A stretch of DNA of 12,309 nucleotides from Patescibacteria group bacterium UBA1875 (GTDB lineage Bacteria; Patescibacteriota; CPR2; UBA1875): contig DDHN01000003.1 in the NCBI GenBank assembly GCA_002338125.1, positions 6,660 to 18,968 on the forward strand, written 5' to 3'. Position numbers and translations under genes: made by a program. Shown here piece after piece: positions 7,317 through 12,309 of this stretch (position 1 is its first letter; every line of letters begins with the position of its first letter). The notes below the pieces were generated by a model. That model ran no database searches and was not told the DNA's origin. It saw nothing but the letters and a program-made list of their open reading frames with translations.

Positions 7317-8374
7317 TATTCCTCCCACCATTTTTTGCTAGGTATTAGAGTCCTATTGATACTGAGCAAAGTTTCTTTTTGTTGGTTTGAAAGAGATAAT
7401 TTTTCGATGGCTCTATTGGAAAGCTCTATTTTTTCAATCATTTTCTCCCAAACATAATCATGGGCTCCATTTTTTGTAAGTAATTCTTTTATCCTATTAA
7501 CCTCTTTGTTTTCCAGTTCGCCTGGTTGACTGTAAATATCCTCTAAGTCTTTTTTGTCTGAATCACCAAGCTTATTGTGAAGATAAATCACCGGTAATGT
7601 TTTTTTCTTCTCTGACAAATCCTTTGCTTCGTTTTTACCTGTATTTTCGGCTTTACCCCAAATTGATATCAAATCATCAGAAAGTTGATAAGCCAAGCCT
7701 AGATTTACTCCGTAATCCCAAAGGGTCTGGTTCTCAGCATCCTTCAATTCGGCGACAAGACCAGCAGCTTTAGTGGAAACCCCTACCAAAGTCGCTGACT
7801 TTTTGTAAATCATATCCATATAATTGTCACTGGTTACATAAGGGTTATTAAGGCTAGACTCCGCCAATTTAATATCCATATGCTGGCCTTCAGCAACCTT
7901 TAAATAATTTTCATAAAGTAATTCCTGAACTTTTAAGCCTTTTTTGGGGTTTGTTTTTAGATATTTTAAAAGCTCGATGTAACAAAGAGCCAATTGAGCA
8001 TCACCGGTATTAATAGCTTGATTCAGACCCCAGAGCTTCCAAACAGTAGGTCGACCTCGTCTAAGCTCGTCGTTATCCTCGATATCGTCATGAATAAGGG
8101 TGAAATTATGGAATATTTCAATAGAAGTTGCCACAGGTAAAGCTTGACTCAAAACATTGTAATAATCAGCTAATAACAAGCAGGTACCAGATCTAAATCG
8201 TTTGCCAGCATATTCTTCAATTTTGTTTAGCTTTTCATCTCGATAACCCAAAAAATATTCCATTGTTCGATACATCTGATGATTTTCTTGATTTTCAAGC
8301 AGACCCCCGATTTCGCTATCGATAATTGGTACATATTTATCAAAAATTTGCAGTACTGCTTCCGGTTTCTTCAT
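7316..8374 (-). CDS. Trans-polyprenyl diphosphate synthase (FPP/GGPP-type)
   Basis: The 352-aa all-alpha prenyltransferase condenses allylic diphosphates with IPP. The first aspartate-rich motif is complete and lacks the two-residue bacterial insertion (HDDIEDND, D96, D97, D100). The downstream RRGRPT (105-110) is conserved. The second motif is DDLISIWG (233-240), where the last aspartate of DDxxD is replaced by serine, as in some DDxxG-type enzymes. The N-terminal GKRFR (57-61) and the later DLSEKKKTLP (252-261) are slightly altered forms of GKRxRP and DxxEGKxTLP. Phe at the fifth residue before the first DD is associated with short (C15-C20) products. The likely job is to make the allylic primer for UppS, encoded just upstream with a 1-nt gap. 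Chain length and exact enzyme name cannot be fixed from sequence. Confidence 0.88.
   Translation of the reverse strand: MKKPEAVLQIFDKYVPIIDSEIGGLLENQENHQMYRTMEYFLGYRDEKLNKIEEYAGKRFRSGTCLLLADYYNVLSQALPVATSIEIFHNFTLIHDDIEDNDELRRGRPTVWKLWGLNQAINTGDAQLALCYIELLKYLKTNPKKGLKVQELLYENYLKVAEGQHMDIKLAESSLNNPYVTSDNYMDMIYKKSATLVGVSTKAAGLVAELKDAENQTLWDYGVNLGLAYQLSDDLISIWGKAENTGKNEAKDLSEKKKTLPVIYLHNKLGDSDKKDLEDIYSQPGELENKEVNRIKELLTKNGAHDYVWEKMIEKIELSNRAIEKLSLSNQQKETLLSINRTLIPSKKWWEE
7317..7326 (-). promoter_or_regulatory. Ribosome binding site deciding the rseP start
   Basis: GGGAGG (minus strand 7326-7321) followed by AATA and ATG at 7316-7314 points to the second in-frame methionine as initiator. The alternative ATG at 7331 would overlap the upstream gene by 16 nt and would place the Shine-Dalgarno inside the coding sequence. 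Confidence 0.7.
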
Positions 8375-8375
8375 A

Positions 8376-9077
8376 TTATTTTCCGAAATTCCTTTTTGCT
8401 TTTACGTAATATTCTAACGCCTTTTTGAATTCTTGGCTATTAAAATCAGGCCAATTCTTATCAGTAAAATACAATTCCGCATAATATGATTGCCAGAGCA
8501 TAAAACCAGAAAGACGCTTTTCACCTGATGTCCTAACTATTAAATCCAAATCCGGTTGACCTGACTCGTAAATATATTCAGAGAACTTTTCTTCCGATAT
8601 ATCTGAAATTGGGATGTTATCGGCAACAATATTTTTAGTGGCATCTACTATTTCTGCCCGGCCACCATATGATACAGCCACGTTTAAAATTAGCTTTCGA
8701 CCGTTTTTGGTAGCTTCCTCGGCTGATTTAAAGGCAAATTTAACAGCCTCCGGAAAATCGTCTAGCCGTCCGATAAAGTTAAGCCGAACCCCCAAGCTTT
8801 TTAACTTATCAACTCTTTTCTTAATACTTACTTCAAAAAGAGTCATTAAGAGATCTCTTTGATCTTGGGGACGTCGCCAGTTTTCGGTCGAAAAGGCATA
8901 GACCGTCATATACTTTATCCCTGATTCGAGGCAATTTTCGATAGTCAGAGCTAATGCCTCGGCTCCAGCTAAATAACCCTCTTTTAATGTTTTGTTATTA
9001 GATTTAGCCCAATGACGATTACCATCCATAATAAATCCGACATGTGTCGGAATAGTATTTTTGTGGGTATCGTTCAA
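8376..9077 (-). CDS. uppS: Isoprenyl transferase (undecaprenyl diphosphate synthase)
   Basis: This 233-aa cis-prenyltransferase adds IPP units in cis to an allylic primer to give the C55 carrier used for lipid II. Family motifs are GFIMDGNRHWA (14-24) with catalytic Asp18, FSTENW (62-67), and the IPP-binding RTSGEKRLS (182-190) with R182, R188 and S190. They are followed by LWQSYYAELYFTDKNWPDF. The usual DGNRRW reads DGNRHW here. The initiator is TTG at 9075-9077. GGAGGT (9089-9084) lies 6 nt upstream, and the first ATG (Met17) is already inside the catalytic motif. The gene follows frr by 2 nt, the classical frr-uppS order. cdsA and dxr do not follow. Confidence 0.96.
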   Translation of the reverse strand: MNDTHKNTIPTHVGFIMDGNRHWAKSNNKTLKEGYLAGAEALALTIENCLESGIKYMTVYAFSTENWRRPQDQRDLLMTLFEVSIKKRVDKLKSLGVRLNFIGRLDDFPEAVKFAFKSAEEATKNGRKLILNVAVSYGGRAEIVDATKNIVADNIPISDISEEKFSEYIYESGQPDLDLIVRTSGEKRLSGFMLWQSYYAELYFTDKNWPDFNSQEFKKALEYYVKAKRNFGK

Positions 9078-9089
9078 GTTTAGACCTCC
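9078..9089 (-). promoter_or_regulatory. Ribosome binding site supporting the TTG start of uppS
   Basis: GGAGGT (minus strand 9089-9084), built from the last sense codons of frr, is 6 nt (CTAAAC) from the TTG at 9077-9075. It is the only plausible start before the catalytic motif. Confidence 0.75.
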
Positions 9090-9631
9090 GACAGTTCTTT
9101 TTCTTTAGCCGAAAGAATATCCTCTATTTCTTTATTGAATTTATCGACTTCTTTTTGTATCTCTTCTTCTCGACGATACATTTCATCTTCGGATATCTCG
9201 CCATCTGTTTTAGCTTTTTTGGTTTCTTCCCAAACGCTTTGGCGAAAATTTCGGATTGCAATTTTTGCTTCTTCGGCTTTTTCCTTAGCTAATTTTTTGT
9301 ATTCATTCCTTCGCTCTTCGGTAAGATCAGGAATATTAACATGAATAGCATCACCAGAATTAACGACTGATAGCGATAACTCACCTTCCCTTAGAGTTGA
9401 TTCAATTTGGCTTAAATTACCTTTATCCCAAGGTTGTATTGAAAGTGATTTTGCATCAGTCACAGCAATGTTAGCAATCTGTTTAAGTGGCATCTTCGAA
9501 CCATAAACATCTACAAGGATATCATCGACCAAGCCAGTATGGGCTCGGCCTGTTCTGAGATTGGCCAATTCGTCACGTAAATATTCAAGTGATTTATTAG
9601 CACCTTCTTTAAATTTTTCTAGATAGTCCAT
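9080..9631 (-). CDS. frr: Ribosome recycling factor (RRF)
   Basis: The 183-aa cytosolic protein has the standard RRF length. With EF-G it splits post-termination ribosomes. Visible features are the first long helix with NLRTGRAHTGLVDDI (about 24-38) and the beta domain with VTDAKSLSIQPWDKG. The conserved helix-2 region LTEERRNEYKKLAKE is followed by the closing helices. The ATG overlaps the tsf stop by one base (TAATG), with AGGAAGTA upstream. In most bacteria pyrH lies between tsf and frr; here the two genes touch directly. Confidence 0.97.
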   Translation of the reverse strand: MDYLEKFKEGANKSLEYLRDELANLRTGRAHTGLVDDILVDVYGSKMPLKQIANIAVTDAKSLSIQPWDKGNLSQIESTLREGELSLSVVNSGDAIHVNIPDLTEERRNEYKKLAKEKAEEAKIAIRNFRQSVWEETKKAKTDGEISEDEMYRREEEIQKEVDKFNKEIEDILSAKEKELSEV

Positions 9632-10224
9632 TACTTCCTGCCAATTTCGAATCTAGCAATTCGACTAATTTTAATATTTTCACCAATTGAGGCAATCTTT
9701 TCATTTAAAAGATCCTCAACAGTAATTTTATCATCCTTGATGTATGTTTGTTTCAAAAGGCACAACTCTTGATAAAGTTTTTCTATCTTTCCTTCGGCTA
9801 TTTTTTCAGCAATATCATTAGGCTTCCCTTCATCAAGGGCTTTCTTAATCTCTAAATCCTTTTCTTTCTCTACTAGCTCGACCGGAACATCTTCAGGTGA
9901 AATATATTCCGGGGCAGTTGCCGCTACCTGCATGGCAATCTCATTAGCAAAAGCTTGAAAATCTGAATTCTTAGCCACAAAGTCAGTCTCGGAATTTAAT
10001 TCAACCATGGCTCCTATCCTACCACCATGAGAATAGGTAGCGATAAAGCCTTCACTAGCTTCTTTATCGGCTCTTTTTGCGCTTATCTTAGCTCCTTTTT
10101 GACGTAATAATTCAAGAGCTTTATCAAAATCTCCCTTAGCTTCTTCAAGAGCTTTTTTGCAATCAAGCATTCCGGCTCCGGTTTGCTTTCTTAGCTTCAC
10201 AATACTTTCAGTAGTTACCGTCAT
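9631..10224 (-). CDS. tsf: Translation elongation factor Ts (EF-Ts)
   Basis: The 197-aa protein is the GDP/GTP exchange factor for EF-Tu. It has the N-terminal UBA-like domain (VKLRKQTGAGMLDCKKALEEA, about 9-29) and the signature TDFVAKN (80-86), whose Asp-Phe inserts into EF-Tu. The length matches the short form seen in Thermus and cyanobacteria rather than the about 283-aa E. coli protein, meaning one core subdomain instead of two. AGGAGG built into the end of rpsB precedes the ATG by 4 nt, and the start overlaps the rpsB TGA (ATGA). Expression with rpsB is the near-universal arrangement. Confidence 0.97.
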   Translation of the reverse strand: MTVTTESIVKLRKQTGAGMLDCKKALEEAKGDFDKALELLRQKGAKISAKRADKEASEGFIATYSHGGRIGAMVELNSETDFVAKNSDFQAFANEIAMQVAATAPEYISPEDVPVELVEKEKDLEIKKALDEGKPNDIAEKIAEGKIEKLYQELCLLKQTYIKDDKITVEDLLNEKIASIGENIKISRIARFEIGRK

Positions 10225-10976
10225 TTCTCCTCCTGTTGTTTTTTCTTTGTTTTATCGGTATCTTGTTCTTCAACTTTCGATTTTAGTATTTTATCTTCCT
10301 CAATCTTTTTAGGTTTTGTAACTGCACTAGTAATTTTACTAACAATATATTGGATTGATTTTACTGCATCATCATTTCCGGGTATTACATATTCAATGTC
10401 TGGTGTAGCATTACTATCAGCAACTCCGATAACCGGAATTCCTGCCTTTTTGGCTTCCCTGATCGCAATTCTTTCTTTTACTATATCAGAAACAAATATT
10501 GCCTCAGGAAGTTTCCGCATATCCTTAACACCACCAAAAACCTCACTTAGTTTGGTAATCTCCTTTTTGATATCAACCTTTTCCTTTTTTGTCAGACCAG
10601 AACCTTCATTGGCTATCTTTTCCTCTAACTCTTCAAGGTACTTTAATCTTTTGACGATTGTTTGAAAATTAGTAAGCATACCACCTGGCCATCTATCGGT
10701 AAGGTAAGGCATTTCAACCTTCTCGGCCGCTTCTTTTACAATAGCCTTTACTTGATTTTTGGTGCCAACAAATAGTATTTTTCCACCTTTTGCCGTTAGA
10801 CTCTCAACAAACGTAATTGCCGCTTCTAACCTTTCTTTTGTCTTTGTTAAGTCAAAAATATGAACGCCGTTTCTTTCGGTATATATAAAAGACCGCATTT
10901 GGGGATTCCAACGGTCCTTTTTATGACCAAAATGCACACCGGCTTCCAGCATTTCTTTAAGGTCTACTTTTTCCAT
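10221..10976 (-). CDS. rpsB: 30S ribosomal protein uS2
   Basis: The 251-aa protein is a complete S2, bound late on the 30S platform near S1 and the Shine-Dalgarno helix site. Conserved stretches are EAGVHFGHKKDRWNP (11-25), FVGTKNQ (69-75), DRWPGGMLTNFQT (94-106) and IGVADSNATPDIEYVIPGND (183-202). The coiled-coil insertion of S2 is seen near 107-145. After about residue 222 comes a low-complexity Lys/Glu/Asp tail. AAGGAG (10990-10985) precedes the ATG by 8 nt. It is the first gene of the operon, with a strong promoter and a foldable leader upstream, so autogenous control by S2 is plausible but unproven. Confidence 0.98.
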   Translation of the reverse strand: MEKVDLKEMLEAGVHFGHKKDRWNPQMRSFIYTERNGVHIFDLTKTKERLEAAITFVESLTAKGGKILFVGTKNQVKAIVKEAAEKVEMPYLTDRWPGGMLTNFQTIVKRLKYLEELEEKIANEGSGLTKKEKVDIKKEITKLSEVFGGVKDMRKLPEAIFVSDIVKERIAIREAKKAGIPVIGVADSNATPDIEYVIPGNDDAVKSIQYIVSKITSAVTKPKKIEEDKILKSKVEEQDTDKTKKKQQEEK

Positions 10977-11075
10977 CTGATTGTCTCCTTTTTTGCCTCC
11001 GCTATCATCACTTACGCACTGCCCACTTGGGGAGGAAGTGCTGTATCCAATAGCGTGTGAAATTAATAATACGCA
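10977..11075 (-). promoter_or_regulatory. Structured rpsB mRNA leader, candidate S2 autoregulatory element
   Basis: In the predicted leader, CGCTAT (11055-11050, minus strand) pairs with ATAGCG (11005-11000). This closes a domain that holds a second stem, GCACT (11041-11037) with AGTGC (11020-11016), topped by CCC/GGG around AAGT. The leader also carries a CCUCC (11035-11031) that can pair with the GGAGG at 11000-10996, and alternative CACTT/AAGTG pairings share the same arms. Two exclusive folds are therefore possible, one affecting purine-rich sequence just upstream of the start codon. Autogenous control of rpsB-tsf by S2 is known in E. coli; applying it here is inference. Confidence 0.5.
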
Positions 11076-11081
11076 AAGAAG

Positions 11082-11110
11082 ATTTTAGGGGAAAAAAAGA
11101 AAGATGTCAA
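11082..11110 (-). promoter_or_regulatory. Strong promoter of the rpsB operon
   Basis: Minus strand: TTGACA (11110-11105) is a perfect -35 box. It is separated by 17 nt, including a T-rich tract, from TAAAAT (11087-11082), a five-of-six -10 box. Transcription would start near 11075, giving a leader of about 98 nt before rpsB. It is the only obvious strong promoter for the whole minus-strand gene series. Confidence 0.8.
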
Positions 11111-11124
11111 GAAGGATAAAATTA

Positions 11125-11153
11125 TTGCCAAAACATATTTTTCTTGATATGAT
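11125..11153 (+). promoter_or_regulatory. Promoter of rpmE, placed for a leaderless mRNA
   Basis: TTGCCA (11125-11130) and TATGAT (11148-11153) each match the consensus at five of six positions, with a 17-nt spacer. The expected start of transcription, about 7 nt downstream, falls at about 11160-11161, immediately before the ATG at 11162. The 15 nt before the ATG contain no Shine-Dalgarno. The promoter is divergent from the rpsB promoter; the two -35 boxes are about 14 nt apart. Confidence 0.6.
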
Positions 11154-11161
11154 ATTTCGGC

Positions 11162-11557
11162 ATGAAAAAAGACATTCATCCAAAATATAAAAAAACAAAA
11201 ATCGTTTGCGCTTGTGGCAACGAGTTTGAAACCCGCTCTACGGTTTTCCCAGAAATAAAAGTAGAACTATGTTCGTTGTGTCATCCTTTCTATACCGGTA
11301 AACAAAAGTTTGTCGATACCGCAGGTAGAGTTGACAAATTCCAGGCCAGAATGGAAGCAGCTAAAGCTAAAAAGGCAGAAAAAGACAAGAACAAAGGGAA
11401 AAGCCTAGAAGAAAAACAAGTTAAGGATAATAAAGAAGTTTTGAAGAATATAAAAAGAGATATTACCGAGAAACCCGAAATTGTAACCCAAAAGATGTCA
11501 AGCGACGAAGAACTAGCCGCTGCTTCTGAGCTAAGAGAACAAAAAGACGATAAATAA
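11162..11557 (+). CDS. rpmE: 50S ribosomal protein bL31 with long charged C-terminal extension
   Basis: The first about 65 residues are bL31: MKKDIHPKYKKTKIVCACGN, the Cys pairs C16-x-C18 and C37-x2-C40 of the zinc-binding (C+) form, then CHPFYTGKQKFVDTAGRVDKF. bL31 sits on the central protuberance and bridges the subunits. Typical bL31 has 66-80 residues; this one has 131. The added about 65-residue tail is almost entirely Lys, Glu, Asp, Ala and Gln (AEKDKNKGKSLEEKQ and onward), probably helical or disordered, with no recognised domain. The frame is open to a TAA stop and an intrinsic terminator follows. The gene precedes prfA, an arrangement common in several bacterial phyla. The ATG at 11162 is the only sensible start. 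Confidence 0.95.
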   Translation: MKKDIHPKYKKTKIVCACGNEFETRSTVFPEIKVELCSLCHPFYTGKQKFVDTAGRVDKFQARMEAAKAKKAEKDKNKGKSLEEKQVKDNKEVLKNIKRDITEKPEIVTQKMSSDEELAAASELREQKDDK

Positions 11558-11568
11558 CTACATACAAG

Positions 11569-11604
11569 AAAACTCCCTTTTCAATATTATTACGGGAGTT
11601 TTTT
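11569..11604 (+). terminator. Intrinsic terminator after rpmE
   Basis: AAAACTCCC (11569-11577) pairs with GGGAGTTTT (11594-11602) around a 16-nt AT-rich loop, and the T run 11599-11604 follows the GC core. It lies 12 nt past the rpmE stop. The matching A run on the other arm makes it potentially bidirectional, but no minus-strand gene needs it here. Confidence 0.85.
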
Positions 11605-11612
11605 GTTACAAT
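11604..11612 (+). promoter_or_regulatory. Possible extended -10 promoter for prfA
   Basis: TGT followed by TACAAT (11607-11612) fits an extended -10 element (TGn plus a five-of-six -10 box) starting at the end of the terminator T run. No -35 box is seen. The start of transcription would fall at about 11619, only about 3 nt before the prfA ATG. The alternative is read-through of the terminator with AAGG (11613-11616) as a weak ribosome binding site. Confidence 0.35.
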
Positions 11613-11621
11613 AAGGTATAG

Positions 11622-12309
11622 ATGTTAGAAAAATACGAAACATACAAAAGAAAACTTGACACGCTTGATGTTAGATTGCAGGACCCAAGCATTGTTTCTG
11701 ATCCTGGGAAAATGGCCAAGATCGGAAAAGAACATGCCGAAATCTCACAAATTGTTAAGGAATTCGAGACTTTAAAGAAGATTCAAGACCAAATAGAGGA
11801 AGCTAAGGCCATTGTTCGTTCCGGTGACCCAGAATTAACTCCGATGGCTGAAGAAGAATTAGCAACGCTCGAAAAGTTAAAAGCAGAGCAGAAAAACCGA
11901 ATTGAACTTGCTTTGGTGCCCAAGGATCCAAATGATGATAAAAACGTTATCATTGAAATTAGAGCTGGAGCTGGTGGCGAAGAAGCGGCTCTTTTTGCCG
12001 CTGAATTATTTAGAATGTACTCAAAATATGCTGAAAAGCATGGTTACAGAGTAGAAACAATGAACTCATCCTTATCAGAGACAGGCGGCTTAAAAGAAAT
12101 TATTGCCGAAATAAACGGGAGTGGAGCTTTTAGCAACCTTAAATATGAATCAGGTGTTCATCGCGTTCAAAGAGTTCCCGAAACCGAATCCCAAGGTCGA
12201 GTGCACACTTCAACCGTTACTGTTGCTGTTTTGCCGGAAGCCGAAGAGGTTGATATCAAGATCGAACCAGCCGATATCCGGATTGATGTATATCGCTCAT
12301 CCGGCCCTG
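11622..12309 (+). CDS. prfA: Peptide chain release factor 1 (RF1), N-terminal part, cut by window end
   Basis: Translation from the ATG at 11622 is open for 229 codons to the window edge. It reads MLEKYETYKRKLDTLDVRLQ at the start, a long helical domain 1, then IIEIRAGAGGEEAALFAAEL and FRMYSKYAEKHGYRVE. ESGVHRVQRVPETESQGRVH and TSTVTVAVLPEAEEVDI follow. The ETESQGRVHTSTVTVAV stretch is typical of RF1 and differs from RF2. The last residues, IDVYRSSGP, directly precede the expected GGQ hydrolysis motif, so both GGQ and the following domain lie outside. RF1 reads UAA and UAG. The family is about 355 aa, so about two thirds is present. AAGG lies 5 nt upstream of the ATG. Confidence 0.96.
   Translation, partial: MLEKYETYKRKLDTLDVRLQDPSIVSDPGKMAKIGKEHAEISQIVKEFETLKKIQDQIEEAKAIVRSGDPELTPMAEEELATLEKLKAEQKNRIELALVPKDPNDDKNVIIEIRAGAGGEEAALFAAELFRMYSKYAEKHGYRVETMNSSLSETGGLKEIIAEINGSGAFSNLKYESGVHRVQRVPETESQGRVHTSTVTVAVLPEAEEVDIKIEPADIRIDVYRSSGP

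Larger units (their letters stand above)
173..10976 (-). other. Predicted long operon rpsB to dCMP deaminase
   Basis: Twelve consecutive minus-strand genes have these junctions: overlap 4, overlap 1, gap 2, gap 1, overlap 1, gap 8, gap 0, gap 9, gap 0, overlap 4 and gap 15 nt. No intrinsic terminator is visible inside. Ribosome binding sites are mostly built into the end of the preceding gene. This is the pattern of a single transcription unit, although weak internal promoters inside coding sequence cannot be excluded by eye. Confidence 0.75.

Noticed and set aside
7317..7331. Upstream ATG (7331) as the rseP start
   Set aside because: It has no Shine-Dalgarno at the right distance and overlaps the previous gene. 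The ATG at 7316 has GGGAGG 4 nt upstream and starts directly at the membrane helix.
10860..11060. Plus-strand open frame across the rpsB start and leader
   Set aside because: It is antisense to the conserved S2 N-terminus and to the rpsB leader, and has no protein features of its own.
11480..11506. TTGACA on the minus strand inside rpmE with a TACAAT downstream
   Set aside because: The two boxes are only about 10 nt apart, too close for a sigma-70-type promoter, and the strong rpsB promoter lies elsewhere.
1..12309. CRISPR arrays, insertion sequences, prophage, toxin-antitoxin or defence genes
   Set aside because: No regularly spaced repeats, transposase or integrase motifs, or inverted-repeat-bounded segments were seen. 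Coding capacity is almost entirely filled by recognised core genes.

Overview
The window is a compact, AT-rich stretch of bacterial chromosome made of housekeeping genes. The likeliest source is a reduced-genome bacterium of the Candidate Phyla Radiation (Patescibacteria). Three things suggest this: the near absence of intergenic space, an rpsB operon that has lost pyrH, dxr and cdsA, and an editing-domain-less prolyl-tRNA synthetase. The assignment is inference, because no rRNA or phylogeny is available here. Genes end in TAA, TAG or TGA (mreD and rpsB use TGA), so the standard bacterial code applies and UGA is not recoded.

Layout. Positions 1-30 hold the 5' part of a minus-strand tRNA cut by the window edge. 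It is preceded by its own promoter (125-152) and a strong leader hairpin with a GNRA loop (34-85). From 10976 down to 173 runs one minus-strand series of eleven genes with gaps of at most 15 nt and several stop/start overlaps: rpsB, tsf, frr, uppS, a polyprenyl diphosphate synthase, rseP, proS, mreB, mreC, mreD, mrdA (PBP2), then a dCMP deaminase. Counted individually this is twelve coding regions, and the last (dCMP deaminase) is separated by the largest gap. A near-consensus sigma-70-type promoter at 11082-11110 and a structured leader (about 10977-11075) precede rpsB. Divergently, on the plus strand, lie rpmE (bL31 with a long charged tail, probably leaderless), a clear intrinsic terminator (11569-11604), and the first about 230 codons of prfA (RF1), cut just before its GGQ motif.

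How the genes fit together. The series couples ribosome components and recycling (S2, EF-Ts, RRF, ProRS) to synthesis of the undecaprenyl lipid carrier (polyprenyl synthase, UppS). It also couples them to the rod-elongation machinery that consumes that carrier (MreBCD, PBP2), plus a membrane site-2 protease. It resembles the ancestral rpsB-tsf-pyrH-frr-uppS-cdsA-dxr-rseP-proS order known from Firmicutes, with the nucleotide, phospholipid and MEP genes removed and an mre cluster attached.

I see no defence system, mobile element, CRISPR or novel protein system. The most interesting parts are the two structured RNA leaders, the operon architecture, the zinc-ribbon ProRS and the probable leaderless rpmE transcript.
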